A stretch of DNA of 52,779 nt, from assembly GCA_018265615.1 (NCBI GenBank), contig JABLYX010000031.1:1-52779 (forward strand), read 5' to 3'. The position numbers and the translations under genes are program-made. Positions 1 to 8,877 of the stretch are shown here, one piece after another. A model generated the notes under the pieces. The model saw nothing but the letters and a program-made list of their open reading frames with translations. It was not told the DNA's origin and did no database searches. Origin of the DNA: Lentisphaeria bacterium (GTDB taxonomy: Bacteria; Verrucomicrobiota; Lentisphaeria; Victivallales; Victivallaceae). Positions within the stretch are counted from its first letter, which is position 1; each line of letters begins with the position of its first letter.

Positions 1-1351
1 TCGCGCCGCAGACCGAAGCCATCGAGGTCGAGCCGTTCGAGCTCATGATCTCGGAAACGCAGCGGACCACGTACGGGAAATCCGCCGGGACAACCTTGGC
101 GACCGAACGCTCGGCGAGGTTGCCGTGGCCGATTTCGCGGCGGCCCGGGCCCGTGATACGGCCGACTTCGCCGACGCTGAAGTTCGGGAAGTTGTAGTGC
201 AGATAGAAACGCTTCTTCGTGAAGCCGGTTTCGCTGGTGAGGTCGTCGGCCTCCTGCGCGTCTTTCTCGTTGCCGAGCGTCGCGAGCACGAGCGCCTGGG
301 TTTCGCCGCGCGAGAAGAGCGCGCTGCCGTGGACCACGGGCAGGACGCCGACTTCGGCGGAGAGCGGCCGGATCTCGGTCGTCGAACGGCCGTCCGGGCG
401 GAACTGCTTCTCAAGAATCACATTGCGGGTCGTTTCGCAGACGAGGTTGTCGAACGCGATCGCGGTCATGAAGCCGTAGTTCGCGTCGCTCATGTCGGCG
501 AATTCGCCGCGCAGCGCTTCGCGGACCTCGCAACGGAGCGCGTCCATCGCGACCATGCGGTCTTCCTTGCCCGGAATCGTGCAGACGCCTTCGATGCGGC
601 CGGCGCAGAATTTCTGCATTGCGGAGGCGAGTTCCTCCGGCACGAGATAGAGCTTGTACTCCTTCTTGGCACGGCCGGCGCGCTTCGCGAGCTCAATCTG
701 GGCCTCGCACTGCTTTTTGACGGCCTCGTTCGCGAGGTACATCGCCTCTTTCATCTGCGCTTCGGTGACGAAATCCGACTCGCCCTCGATCATGATGACC
801 TGGTCGGGACGGCCGGCGTAGATGAGTTCGAGCCTGCTCTTCGCCATCTCCGCCCGGTTCGGGTTCACGATGAACTTGTCGTCGACCAGGCCGATGCGGA
901 CCGCGCCGATCGGGCCGTCGAACGGCAGGTCGGAGAGCATCAGCGACGCGGAGGCGCCGACCATCGCGAGCACGTCCGGCTCATTCACGCCGTCGGCGGA
1001 GAGCAGCACACACGAAATCTGCACTTCATCGAAGAACCCTTCGGGGAAGAGCGGCCGGATCGGCCGGTCGATCATGCGGCAGGTCAGGATCTCCTTGGTG
1101 GAGGGGCGCCCTTCGCGCTTGATGTAGCCGCCGGGGAACTTGCCCGCAGCGGAGTATTTCTCACGGTAGTCTACCTGGAGCGGAAAGAAGTCCGTGCCTT
1201 CGCGCGGAGCGCCGGAGCAGGCCGCCGCGAGCACGATGGTGTCCCCCAGGCGGACGAGGCAGGAGCCGTTGGCGAGGCCGGCGACTTTGCCGGTGGAGAT
1301 TTCCATCTCGCGCTTGCCGTCGAACTGGAATACGATTTTTTCTTCAGCCAT
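1..1351 (-). CDS. pnp: Polyribonucleotide nucleotidyltransferase (PNPase), 3' end outside window
   Basis: Reading the minus strand from the ATG at 1351 gives about 450 residues of PNPase, the phosphorolytic 3'-5' exoribonuclease of the RNA degradosome. Visible family blocks are FFPLQVDYREK near residue 50, TCRMIDRPIRPLFP near residue 85, a helical linker around residues 150-240, and the second RNase PH domain with GETQALVLATLG. The window ends in the motif MSSNGSTSMASVCG. The usual length is about 700 residues, so the KH and S1 RNA-binding domains lie beyond base 1. The start is preceded by AAAGGA about 8 nt upstream. The frame stays open upstream almost to the predicted transcription start, but the conserved MAEEKIVF start and its ribosome site make 1351 the better choice. 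rpsO, a common upstream neighbour, is not seen. Confidence 0.95.
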   Translation of the reverse strand, partial: MAEEKIVFQFDGKREMEISTGKVAGLANGSCLVRLGDTIVLAAACSGAPREGTDFFPLQVDYREKYSAAGKFPGGYIKREGRPSTKEILTCRMIDRPIRPLFPEGFFDEVQISCVLLSADGVNEPDVLAMVGASASLMLSDLPFDGPIGAVRIGLVDDKFIVNPNRAEMAKSRLELIYAGRPDQVIMIEGESDFVTEAQMKEAMYLANEAVKKQCEAQIELAKRAGRAKKEYKLYLVPEELASAMQKFCAGRIEGVCTIPGKEDRMVAMDALRCEVREALRGEFADMSDANYGFMTAIAFDNLVCETTRNVILEKQFRPDGRSTTEIRPLSAEVGVLPVVHGSALFSRGETQALVLATLGNEKDAQEADDLTSETGFTKKRFYLHYNFPNFSVGEVGRITGPGRREIGHGNLAERSVAKVVPADFPYVVRCVSEIMSSNGSTSMASVCGA

Positions 1352-1536
1352 GTTTGATTTTCCTTTTCTCATGTTTGGCCAACTTGAGGAAAGGCGTACT
1401 CCGGACCATCTGAGTGAACACTCTTCGACCCGCGGAATCCCGGTATCAACCCCCGGACCTGTGCCCGGATGCTGATAACGACCGAATTCCACAAAATCAA
1501 GCCGATGCCGGAGACCCCTTCCCATACAGTTGGAAT

Positions 1537-1565
1537 AATATAGCCCGCTTTCCGTAAAAAAACAA
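1537..1565 (-). promoter_or_regulatory. Predicted promoter of pnp with long leader
   Basis: On the minus strand TTGTTT (1565-1560) is followed after 17 nt by TATATT (1542-1537). Transcription would start near 1530 and leave a leader of roughly 180 nt before pnp. A long leader would fit post-transcriptional control, as known for pnp in enterobacteria, but I see no convincing stable hairpin here. Confidence 0.6.
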
Positions 1566-1602
1566 GCGGAACTTTCGATTTTCAGCGGATTTGCGCCGCC
1601 GT

Positions 1603-2100
1603 TCAGCGGCCTCCGCCGCGGAGGAGACGGACAGGGAGCCGTTTCGGCCGGTGCACCAGCGGTTCCGTCACTCCGGAGAACAGCCGGTTCGCAAAACGGT
1701 ACAGCGCCAGTTCCGCTCCGGAGGCGTTCGGCAGGTCCGGTGGTAATAGACCTGACTCTCGAGGCGGAGGCGGTCGTTCTTCGAGGCAGAGAGAAAACGG
1801 CGGGTGACGCTACCGACCAGATACACCACCCGGCGGTCCCCGAGATAATAATAGTGATAGCCGCATTTCAGCAGGCGTTCCGCAAGAATGCGGGAAGGTC
1901 GCCGGATCGAATCCCCTGCATGTCTCGAACGCCCTGCGGGAGGCCATGAAGAAGCAGCCCACCGCGCTGTAGCAGCCGCCGCCTGGAGCCGGCCGGTTCC
2001 GCTTGTTCTGAACCCGCCTCAGGACCGGCCGGGTCAGGGTCTCCTCGCGGATCGATTTGCGCTTCCAGCCCGGCCTGCGGCGGCCGAACGGGCCGTCCAC
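1603..2100 (-). pseudogene. Decayed family 2 glycosyltransferase, C-terminal remnant with frameshifts
   Basis: Directly after the stop of the GT9 gene, the minus strand encodes pieces of a GT2 (rhamnosyltransferase-like) C-terminus spread over three frames. The first piece (from 2100) contains VGCFFMASRRAFETCRGFDP, matching the family pattern of a GGFD block after a hydrophobic stretch. A second frame continues with ILAERLLKCGYHYYYLGDRR and then VVYLVGSVTRRF. A third frame (about 1750-1603) gives ELALYRFANRLFSG and ends at TGA. Compared with intact relatives, the acidic ED motif that normally follows GGFDP is missing, consistent with a small deletion at the first frameshift (about 1885). The N-terminal nucleotide-binding half is absent. 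It lies co-oriented behind two sugar transferase genes and was probably a third member of that operon. Confidence 0.75.
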
Positions 2101-3282
2101 TTATGAAGGCCGCGCCTCCGGCCACGCCATCAGTTTTTCGAGTTCGGCGGCGACCGTTTCGACCGGCAGCTGCCGGAGACAGCGGTATTCGCGCGGCGTA
2201 TTGCGGTAACGGCACTCCCAGTAGCAGCCGGCGCACGGAACCGGCGGCATGGCGGCAGAGACGGGACGAAGGATGCCGGGGACTCCGGTGTCCTCCTGCG
2301 GGTATGGGTGGAAAATTCCGGGCTGCCCCTGGCCGAGAATGACGAGGGACGGCACACCGGAGAGAGCCGCGATATGAGTTCCCCCCGTGTCGTTGCCGAT
2401 GACCAAAGAGGCATTCGCGATCAATGCCGCAAATGCGCCGATATCAAGCTCGCCGGCCAGGTTCGCGGCCGGAATGCGCGCGGCGGCGATCACCTCCCCC
2501 GCCGTATCCCGCTCCGCCTCCGTTGCGGCGACGGCGACCGGCAGTCCCCGTCCGGCCGCCTGTGCCGCGAGCGCGCCGAAACCGGCGGACGGCCAGCTCA
2601 GGCCCGGTGTTCCGCCGCCCGGCAGGATCACGACACAGCCGGCGAGACTGTTGAGCGCGGACGGAAGCGGGGGGCGATCCAGCCACGGATTCGGAACCGG
2701 TCCCCCGCCGGGAGCCGCAATATCGAGAAAGCAGCGGTTCTTGACGAGCTCGTGCGCATCGTGCAGCGGACCGGCGTCGGCCAGGCGGCTGTACGGACGG
2801 TTCCAGGGGTGCAGGAGGCGGCGCTTCCGGATATGCCGCGTCGTGCCGCTGAAAGCGAGGCCCTCCGGCGCGTCGGCAGCCATGGCGATCAGGTCCTCCA
2901 GCAGGAGTTCGCGGTGGAACCGGGGCTGAAGAAGAAGGTCGCAGCGCATCGCAGAAATTTCGTCAAGCAGGGTGCGGCGGAAAGCGCAGTCAGCGAGAAA
3001 ACGCCTCGGATCGGTTTCAATGAAGCAGTCAAAATCCAGCATCCGCCGGGCCAGAGGCATCCAGAGGGCGTTTCCGAGCAAAGTCAGGTGGTGGGTTTCC
3101 GGCGGACACCGTCTCCGCAACGCCGCCGCAAACGGCAGATAGAGCGCAAAGTCACCGATCCGGTCGAGGCGGACGACCAGAACCCGTTTCCGCCCGTCTT
3201 TGGCCGGAACGGCGTTCCGGCAGGGCCGGAACGCGTAACGGAACAGTTCCCCCGCCAGCGATATCCGGTGTTTGAGCTGCAT
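2101..3282 (-). CDS. Glycosyltransferase family 9 (heptosyltransferase-like)
   Basis: 393 residues. GT9 enzymes add heptose or related sugars to the lipopolysaccharide core in the cytoplasm. Visible features are the N-terminal VLVVRLDRIGDFALYLPF, the mid-protein VVILPGGGTPGLSWP, and the C-terminal nucleotide-sugar site SLVIGNDTGGTHIAALSGVP. A Cys-rich tail (CAGCYWECRY, then a further Cys) near residues 345-375 is a common addendum in this family and could bind a metal. The ATG at 3282 lies two bases after the stop of the upstream gene and follows a GGGGG stretch. An in-frame TTG at 3288 overlapping that stop is a less likely start. Translational coupling with the upstream transferase is likely. 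The exact sugar cannot be told from sequence. Confidence 0.85.
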   Translation of the reverse strand: MQLKHRISLAGELFRYAFRPCRNAVPAKDGRKRVLVVRLDRIGDFALYLPFAAALRRRCPPETHHLTLLGNALWMPLARRMLDFDCFIETDPRRFLADCAFRRTLLDEISAMRCDLLLQPRFHRELLLEDLIAMAADAPEGLAFSGTTRHIRKRRLLHPWNRPYSRLADAGPLHDAHELVKNRCFLDIAAPGGGPVPNPWLDRPPLPSALNSLAGCVVILPGGGTPGLSWPSAGFGALAAQAAGRGLPVAVAATEAERDTAGEVIAAARIPAANLAGELDIGAFAALIANASLVIGNDTGGTHIAALSGVPSLVILGQGQPGIFHPYPQEDTGVPGILRPVSAAMPPVPCAGCYWECRYRNTPREYRCLRQLPVETVAAELEKLMAWPEARPS

Positions 3283-3284
3283 GG

Positions 3285-4205
3285 TCAACGCCCCCGCATA
3301 TCGCCGAGCCGCCGGCGGATCCGCGTCCAGAGCGGATTCGCGTAGTCGTACCGGAAGGTCTGTCCATCCAACTCCGCATTCCGGATCGGAAACTGCGGAT
3401 GACGAAGCGGGAATTCCATCGGAACCGCCGGAATCTCCGCAAACGGGTTATCGGCGGTGTGCATGGCATCGGGCGTGCAGCCGATGTTGGCGACCAGATT
3501 GTTCCGCGGAGTCACGGAAAGGGCGCCGTTTTTGAAATGGGCGTAGCTCCACTGCGCATCCCAGGTGTTGAAGCGGGGGTCGCGGCGGTACACTTTTCCA
3601 AGAATTTCCCGCCAGCGCTTTCGCTCGGCCGGCTCGGGAAAACAGGAGGCCAACGCTCCGGAATTCACGAAATCGGGAAAATCCGGCATCTCCGGCGAAT
3701 AGTTCCGCCACGCCCGCCGCCAGGAGGCCCATCCCCAGATATGCGGATAGCGTGAGAAATAATAGCTGTCGTCCAGCTCCGCCCCGCGCAGCAGGCTGTT
3801 GACGCCGCTGATGTTCATGATGCGTTCATCGTCGCGATAACGCTCCAGGAGCTCCCGGCAGTACCGGAAAAAGGTCGGGTCCGGCAGGCAATCCTCCTCG
3901 AAGACGATCCCCTCTTCAACCTCGGAGAAAAACCAGCTGATCGCTGACGGCACGGCGGCACGACAGCCGGTATTTTTTTCGAGAAAACGGGTTTTTACAT
4001 CGCATTCCCAGTCGACTGCGGAAACGACACGGCGCCCCTCCTGCATTCGCTCCCACTCCCCGGGACGGTCCTGGCGCGGGCCGTCGCAGGCGATGAACAG
4101 CCGCGAAGGGCGAACAGCGCGGATCCTGTTGAAAACCTGTCGCGCCATTTGCGGCCGGTTGAACAGAATCAGCAGAACCGGTGTCGAAAAAAGAGCTGCG
4201 TTCAT
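3285..4205 (-). CDS. GT-A fold sugar transferase (glycan cluster paralogue 1)
   Basis: 306 residues, no signal peptide. The N-terminus VLLILFNRPQMARQVFNRI and the following FIACDGPR resemble the nucleotide-diphospho-sugar transferase fold. IVFEEDCLPDPTFF near residue 120 supplies the acidic metal-binding cluster, followed by the block YPHIWGWASWRRAW. The protein is clearly paralogous to the product of 5872-6792, which has CDGPR, LEDD and WGWATWERGW at equivalent places. Such proteins are usually annotated as uncharacterised glycosyltransferases of surface polysaccharide loci. It is the first gene of a minus-strand operon running into the GT9 gene (2-nt gap). Acceptor and donor are unknown. 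Confidence 0.75.
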   Translation of the reverse strand: MNAALFSTPVLLILFNRPQMARQVFNRIRAVRPSRLFIACDGPRQDRPGEWERMQEGRRVVSAVDWECDVKTRFLEKNTGCRAAVPSAISWFFSEVEEGIVFEEDCLPDPTFFRYCRELLERYRDDERIMNISGVNSLLRGAELDDSYYFSRYPHIWGWASWRRAWRNYSPEMPDFPDFVNSGALASCFPEPAERKRWREILGKVYRRDPRFNTWDAQWSYAHFKNGALSVTPRNNLVANIGCTPDAMHTADNPFAEIPAVPMEFPLRHPQFPIRNAELDGQTFRYDYANPLWTRIRRRLGDMRGR

Positions 4206-4332
4206 GATGCGGCCCGGCAGTCCTTTACGGACAGGAACAGGCGACGGGACAAATGGGACGGTTCCAATGATATACGGCTCATGTCTGGATCTGCACCGCG
4301 ATTAAGGGTCTGTTGCTCATAATTCCGTTTAT

Positions 4333-4360
4333 ATTATACTATCATTTCTTCCGAAAGCAA
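4333..4360 (-). promoter_or_regulatory. Predicted promoter for the 4205-2101 glycosyltransferase operon
   Basis: Minus strand TTGCTT (4360-4355), 16 nt, TATAAT (4338-4333), about 130 nt before the transferase start. The divergent gap 4206-4534 (329 nt) otherwise holds only this box, a weaker plus-strand box at 4391-4419 and AT-rich DNA. I see no gene in it. Confidence 0.65.
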
Positions 4361-4390
4361 GCATCCGGGTGAATTTCGGCGGAGGTTTTC

Positions 4391-4419
4391 TTGAAACTCC
4401 GTCTCAGGGAGGATATGTT
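4391..4419 (+). promoter_or_regulatory. Possible promoter for the flippase gene
   Basis: TTGAAA (4391-4396), 17 nt, TATGTT (4414-4419). The -10 matches the consensus at four of six places, so support is moderate. It lies 115 nt before the preferred flippase start, divergent from the promoter at 4333-4360. Confidence 0.35.
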
Positions 4420-4534
4420 ATACTTGTTTCGGTTGAAAACTTTAAATCTGTCCGCATCTTTTTTTAAGTTTTCGCCCTCAACGAGTATAAAACCGGGCCT
4501 TCCCTCGGAGCTTATTATTTACGGAATTCAGGGC

Positions 4535-5875
4535 ATGCTTGAAAAACTTCGACAACTGCTTCGCCGCATCGCTGATCACCGCGGAGTCCGCCGTTACGGG
4601 GCAAACACGCTCTGGATGCTGGCGGAAAAAGGGTGCCGCCTGATTCTCGGCTTCCTGGTCGGAATCTATGTGGCCCGGCAGCTCGGCCCGGCGCAGTTCG
4701 GCCTGCTGAACTACGCGATCAGCTTTATCGCTCTTTTCTCGATGCTGGCGACTATCGGCATGGATCCGGTCATCGTGCGTGAGCTCGTCCGGCGGCCGGG
4801 GAAGTCGGCTTCGATTCTCGGCAGCGCGCTCGGGCTGAAGGCGGCGGGATTCGCGGTGATGGCGGCTGTCGTCGGCGCCGTCCTGTTCTTTTCCCCGATG
4901 TCAAATTCCGACCGGGTGCTGATGGCGATCATTCTGGCAGGGTACGGCTTTCAGGTTTTCCAGATTTTCGATTTCAACTTCCAGGCCCGCGTTCTCGGCA
5001 AATACAGCGCGATGTCACAGATTGCCGCCTTGCTGATCACGTCCGGATTCAGGCTCTGGTTCGCCTGGAAAGGCGCGCCGCTCTGGTGCTTTGCCGCCGT
5101 GGAATCGGGCTATATGGCGCTGTCGGCGCTCGGGTACGCCCTGTTCTACCGGAAGCTCGACGGCCGTTTTCACCATTGGCGCTTCGACTGCGGCGAGGCG
5201 GGCTTTCTGCTGCGGGAGTCCCTGCCGCTGTTTCTGGCCGGAACCGCCAGCATGTTTTATCTTCGCTTCGACCAGGTCATCGTCACCTGGATGCTCGGTG
5301 ACGCGGCCAACGGGCAGTACGCGGCGGCGGTCCGGCTGCTCGAGGCGCTTTATCTGCTGCCGCTGGTGGTCTCCGACTCATTTTTTCCGTCGCTGGTCGG
5401 AACACGGTCGACCTCGCTGCTGCGTTATTACCGCAGGACGGAGCAGCTGATGCGTTTCATGTTTTATTGCGCGCTGGCCATCCTGCTGCCCGCCGCCGTC
5501 GCCGGGTATTTCATGATCGTGCTGCTTTTCGGCGCGGCTTACCGGGAGGCGGCGTGGCTGTTCGTCCTCCTTCTGCTCAAGATTCCTGTGGTATATCCGG
5601 GGCTGGTCTACGGGAAATGGTATCTGGCGGAGGGGATGCAGAAAATTTCAATGGTGGTCGCCTTCTGCGGCTGCGGCATGAGCGTCCTGCTGGATTACCT
5701 GATGATTTCATGGTGGGGCCTGACCGGCGTGGCGGCGGCCGCCGTCGTGACCAATTTTTCCATCTATCTGGTCTTTCCGCTGTTCTTCCGGAAAGGCCGG
5801 GTCGGGGTCAGGCTCTTTTTGCGCTCGCTGCTGCCGGTTCTGCCGCGGCTGGCGAATGACGGGAGGAAAAAATGA
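4535..5875 (+). CDS. Oligosaccharide flippase (Wzx / MATE-like polysaccharide transporter)
   Basis: 446 residues from the ATG at 4535. Wzx-type proteins flip undecaprenyl-linked sugar repeat units across the inner membrane. The sequence opens with the amphipathic block NTLWMLAEKGCRLILGFLVG, then YVARQLGPAQFGLLNYA, typical of this family, and continues with about twelve hydrophobic segments to residue ~435. An in-frame TTG at 4391 would add 48 residues, but it coincides with a promoter-like box and the extension looks non-coding. No strong ribosome site is visible at 4535. The 3' end overlaps the next transferase by 4 nt (ATGA), so the two are translationally coupled. Together with the surrounding transferases it indicates a Wzy/Wzx-type surface polysaccharide. 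Confidence 0.85.
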   Translation: MLEKLRQLLRRIADHRGVRRYGANTLWMLAEKGCRLILGFLVGIYVARQLGPAQFGLLNYAISFIALFSMLATIGMDPVIVRELVRRPGKSASILGSALGLKAAGFAVMAAVVGAVLFFSPMSNSDRVLMAIILAGYGFQVFQIFDFNFQARVLGKYSAMSQIAALLITSGFRLWFAWKGAPLWCFAAVESGYMALSALGYALFYRKLDGRFHHWRFDCGEAGFLLRESLPLFLAGTASMFYLRFDQVIVTWMLGDAANGQYAAAVRLLEALYLLPLVVSDSFFPSLVGTRSTSLLRYYRRTEQLMRFMFYCALAILLPAAVAGYFMIVLLFGAAYREAAWLFVLLLLKIPVVYPGLVYGKWYLAEGMQKISMVVAFCGCGMSVLLDYLMISWWGLTGVAAAAVVTNFSIYLVFPLFFRKGRVGVRLFLRSLLPVLPRLANDGRKK

Positions 5876-6792
5876 AGCCTGCGCCGATCGCGCTTTTCGC
5901 CTACCGGAGACCGGAGCATATGCGCCGGACACTCGGGTTCCTGCGCCGAAACGTCGGGGCCGGGGAGAGTCCGCTGCATATTTTCTGCGACGGTCCGCGC
6001 TCGGAAGCGGAGAGGCCGCTGACCGATGAGGTGCGCGAAATCGCGTCCGGGGCCGAAGGCTTCGCCTCGGTCGAGCTCCATGCGGCGGAGCGGAACCGCG
6101 GGCTGGCGGCATCGGTCATCGCCGGCGTCGATGAGATGACCGCCCGTTTCGGCCGGGTCATCGTCCTCGAGGACGACATGGAGAGCTCCCCGTACTTCCT
6201 GCAATTCATGAACGGCGCGCTGAACCGTTTTGCACATGACGGCCGGATTGCCGAGATTCATGGCTATACGGCTCCGATGCCGCCCGGCACCCCCGATTGC
6301 TTCCTGCGCCGTGGGGCAGATTGCTGGGGATGGGCAACCTGGGAACGCGGTTGGCGGCTTTTCAACCCCGATGCCGCGGCATTGCTCGCGGAGCTGAAAT
6401 GGCGGAAAGCAACCCGGGAATTCGATCTTGACGGTGCATTTCCGTTCAGCCGGATGCTGGCCGATCAGGCGGCCGGGAAAATCGATTCCTGGGCGATCCG
6501 CTGGCAGGCTTCCGTTTTTCTGTCCGGAAAATACATGCTGCAGAGCGGGCGGCCGCTGATTCGCAATATCGGCGGTGACGGCAGCGGCCGCCACTGTGCG
6601 GCAGGAGTTGGCGAAGAGATCGAACTATGGGAGCTTCCGGTCGGTATTCCGGATGACCCGAAACCGGAGAGCGAAGCTGCGCGGCAGGCGTACCGCGTTT
6701 CTCTCGGCAACTGGCGGATTTCGCTGCTGCGGCGTATCGGCGGGAAATTGCGCTATGAATTCCGGCGTCTTTTCCCCGGAGGAAACAAATGA
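5872..6792 (+). CDS. GT-A fold sugar transferase (glycan cluster paralogue 2)
   Basis: 306 residues, exactly the length of its paralogue at 3285-4205. Key blocks are IALFAYRRPEHMRRTLGFLRR at the N-terminus, FCDGPRSEAE near residue 40, VIVLEDDMESSPYF near residue 100 (acidic metal-binding cluster) and DCWGWATWERGWRLF near residue 150. The C-terminal half contains IDSWAIRWQASVFLSG, typical of this group of transferases. It starts inside the flippase stop codon (ATGA overlap). The pair of homologues on opposite strands flanking a flippase suggests duplication and divergence for two different linkages of one glycan. Donor and acceptor are not predictable. Confidence 0.75.
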   Translation: MKPAPIALFAYRRPEHMRRTLGFLRRNVGAGESPLHIFCDGPRSEAERPLTDEVREIASGAEGFASVELHAAERNRGLAASVIAGVDEMTARFGRVIVLEDDMESSPYFLQFMNGALNRFAHDGRIAEIHGYTAPMPPGTPDCFLRRGADCWGWATWERGWRLFNPDAAALLAELKWRKATREFDLDGAFPFSRMLADQAAGKIDSWAIRWQASVFLSGKYMLQSGRPLIRNIGGDGSGRHCAAGVGEEIELWELPVGIPDDPKPESEAARQAYRVSLGNWRISLLRRIGGKLRYEFRRLFPGGNK

Positions 6793-6849
6793 GCCGATCA
6801 GCCTTCGGCTGTGGCGGCGGCATTCGAAGCTGAGATAGATCCGTTCCGG

Positions 6850-6878
6850 TTGCAATCCGGCGGAAAATGTGATATACT
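6850..6878 (+). promoter_or_regulatory. Predicted promoter for the DXD transferase gene
   Basis: TTGCAA (6850-6855), 17 nt, TATACT (6873-6878), with transcription expected to start about 40 nt before the GTG at 6925. Confidence 0.65.
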
Positions 6879-6924
6879 GTTCCGGGTATTCGTCAGATCG
6901 TGAAAAAAATCAGAAAGCCGGATT

Positions 6925-7899
6925 GTGAAATATAGTTTCTGTACTTGTTTTGACCGAAATTATCTGGTGTGCGGATATACGCTGTTCCAGTCGCTGTGCA
7001 GACATGTCGCCGACTTTACGTTGTACGCCGCCGCCCTGGACGACGAGGCGTACCGCCTGCTCGGGGAGCTGAACGATCCCAGGCTGGTTCCGGTGCGGCT
7101 CGCCGATATCGAGGCGTTCGATCCGGCATTTGCCGGATGCCGCGGCAACCGTTCCCGGGTGGAGTATATTTTTACGCTGAGTCCGGTGCTGCCGCTGTAT
7201 CTGTTTGACCGGTATCCGGAGATCGGGGTTCTGAATTATCTTGATTCCGATCTCTTTTTCTTCCATGATCCGGCACCGGTATACCGCGAGTTTGAGGGGA
7301 AATCACTGCTGATTTGCCCGCACCGGTTTCCTCCGTCCCTGAAATTCCGCGAAGAGTTCGGCGTTTTCAATGTCGCGTTCCAGCTGTATCGGCGCGACGC
7401 GGAGTGCCGCCGGATCCTGGAATGGTGGCGGGAGCGCTGCATCGAATGGTGCTGCGACCGGGTGGAGCCCGGGCGCTTTGCGGATCAGAAATATCTGGAC
7501 CGCTGGCTCGGCATGACCGGTGCGCTGGCGGTCGCCGCACATCCCGGCGTCGATGTCGCCCCGTGGAACTGGATGGGCCTCGAATGGGAAGAGGGGGCGG
7601 ATCATTCCTGGCATCCGGCCGGTTCCGAATTGATCTGCTTTCATTATCAGGGGTTCCGGTTTCTGACATCGCATCTGCTGAGCCATAATCTCGGCAGCTA
7701 CGGTTTCCGCATGCCGGGTGAGCTGAAACGCTATCTCTACGGCTCTTATGCGCGTGCGTTCCGGGAGGCGAGGAATGAGCTTACGCGAATTTTTCCGAAT
7801 GAGCGTTTCCCTTTGAGCACCCGGGCCAACCGCACGGGATTTTCAACTTTCCGTGCGGTCCTTTCCGGTTTGAAGCATCACAATTTGTTCTGGCTCTGA
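6925..7899 (+). CDS. Putative nucleotide-diphospho-sugar transferase with DXD motif
   Basis: 324 residues, starting with GTG at 6925. The opening YSFCTCFDRNYLVCGYTLFQSL and the sequence VLNYLDSDLFFFHDP near residue 105 are characteristic of GT8-like transferases, in which DSD coordinates the metal and nucleotide sugar. FGVFNVAFQLYRRD and FADQKYLDRW follow in the usual order. A His-containing segment (FHYQGFRF) near residue 240 could close the active site. There is no signal peptide or membrane segment, so it acts at the cytoplasmic face. It has its own promoter and faces the convergent FkbM gene. The family call rests on motifs only; the sugar is unknown. Confidence 0.65.
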   Translation: MKYSFCTCFDRNYLVCGYTLFQSLCRHVADFTLYAAALDDEAYRLLGELNDPRLVPVRLADIEAFDPAFAGCRGNRSRVEYIFTLSPVLPLYLFDRYPEIGVLNYLDSDLFFFHDPAPVYREFEGKSLLICPHRFPPSLKFREEFGVFNVAFQLYRRDAECRRILEWWRERCIEWCCDRVEPGRFADQKYLDRWLGMTGALAVAAHPGVDVAPWNWMGLEWEEGADHSWHPAGSELICFHYQGFRFLTSHLLSHNLGSYGFRMPGELKRYLYGSYARAFREARNELTRIFPNERFPLSTRANRTGFSTFRAVLSGLKHHNLFWL

Positions 7900-7916
7900 A
7901 AGTCCGGAGCGACCTT

Positions 7917-8855
7917 TCAGCGCCCCAGAAGCTTTTGCCGGCACTTTCGCAATACCGGACGCCAGAACGGCATATGCTTTACCGCATAGGCCGCGAGTTC
8001 TCCGTAAACCGGATCGCCGAATGTCTCTTCGCCGCGTTGAGCCAGCTCCAGGGCGAATCCGTATTGACGGTCGATCACCGCCATGATCCATCCCAGGCGG
8101 CAGTTGCGTTCGGTCAGCTCCAGCTTGCGGAAGTTGTTCAGAAACGCCGTCTCGCACCATCCGGGCGCACCCGGGACGATCGTATTGGCAAGTTTCCTCC
8201 GGAGTCCGGTGAAATAGCGGTCGCGCACGGGGGCCGGCAGGTAGCGCAGCCGTTCGATCCGGCAATCGCTCATCCAGAAGCTCCCCTCTTTGCCCATATA
8301 TTCAACCAGCATCCAGAATTTATCTTCTCCTTTGTAGGCGTCGATCAGCCCCGGCTCAAGTTCCAGAGCCAGAACATTCTGCCGGACTCGGGCATCCAGT
8401 GAGGCGACGATTCTCATATCCATGCCCTGAGAGTCGCATTTCAATGCGTCGATGCAGGTCAGATCAAGCCGCTTCATGACTTCCATCAGGGTTACGGCCT
8501 TCATCTTCCGCTTTTCCGTCACCTCGAAAAACGGCGCAATGTTCCAGGGGCGGAGCCGTTCCGTATCCGGCTCCAGGCAACTGGAACATTCCGGGGAAGC
8601 GGTCAGGAAGAAGTCCACCTCCCCATTGACGCTGTCATGCACGAGCTGCGGAAAAAAGCAGAGGCGTCGGAATCGCGAATCCTCCTTTTCAATATAATCC
8701 ATCTGCCGCAGGTCCGGATCAAATGCAACGCAGATACTGTATTTGCCGATCACGCTCCATTTGTCGCACAGCCGGGTGGCCGCCCCGATGTCGACAAGAA
8801 CCGGAGGGGATTGCTCGAAGATTTCGCTTCGCAGAATTTTATCAAAGATTTTCAT
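7917..8855 (-). CDS. FkbM family methyltransferase
   Basis: 312 residues. PVLVDIGAATRLCDKW near residue 20 is the S-adenosylmethionine-binding motif I of FkbM-type methyltransferases, and CIDALKCDSQGMDMRIVAS near residue 135 matches the family signature in which Asp and Gly surround the catalytic centre. FkbM proteins in polysaccharide loci usually O-methylate sugars. The C-terminal ~130 residues have no motif I recognise. It lies 22 nt after the secreted protein gene at 8878-9777 and probably shares its promoter. No clear ribosome-binding site precedes the ATG. Confidence 0.75.
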   Translation of the reverse strand: MKIFDKILRSEIFEQSPPVLVDIGAATRLCDKWSVIGKYSICVAFDPDLRQMDYIEKEDSRFRRLCFFPQLVHDSVNGEVDFFLTASPECSSCLEPDTERLRPWNIAPFFEVTEKRKMKAVTLMEVMKRLDLTCIDALKCDSQGMDMRIVASLDARVRQNVLALELEPGLIDAYKGEDKFWMLVEYMGKEGSFWMSDCRIERLRYLPAPVRDRYFTGLRRKLANTIVPGAPGWCETAFLNNFRKLELTERNCRLGWIMAVIDRQYGFALELAQRGEETFGDPVYGELAAYAVKHMPFWRPVLRKCRQKLLGR

Positions 8856-8877
8856 ATGGCTGGTGGCGGAAACGGAA

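Noticed and set aside
125..1357. 410-codon plus-strand frame at the window start
   Set aside because: Antisense to pnp, whose conserved blocks read on the minus strand.
1352..1536. In-frame upstream extension of pnp from an ATG near the transcription start
   Set aside because: The extension is not conserved PNPase sequence and lacks a leader with ribosome site; the MAEE start has one.
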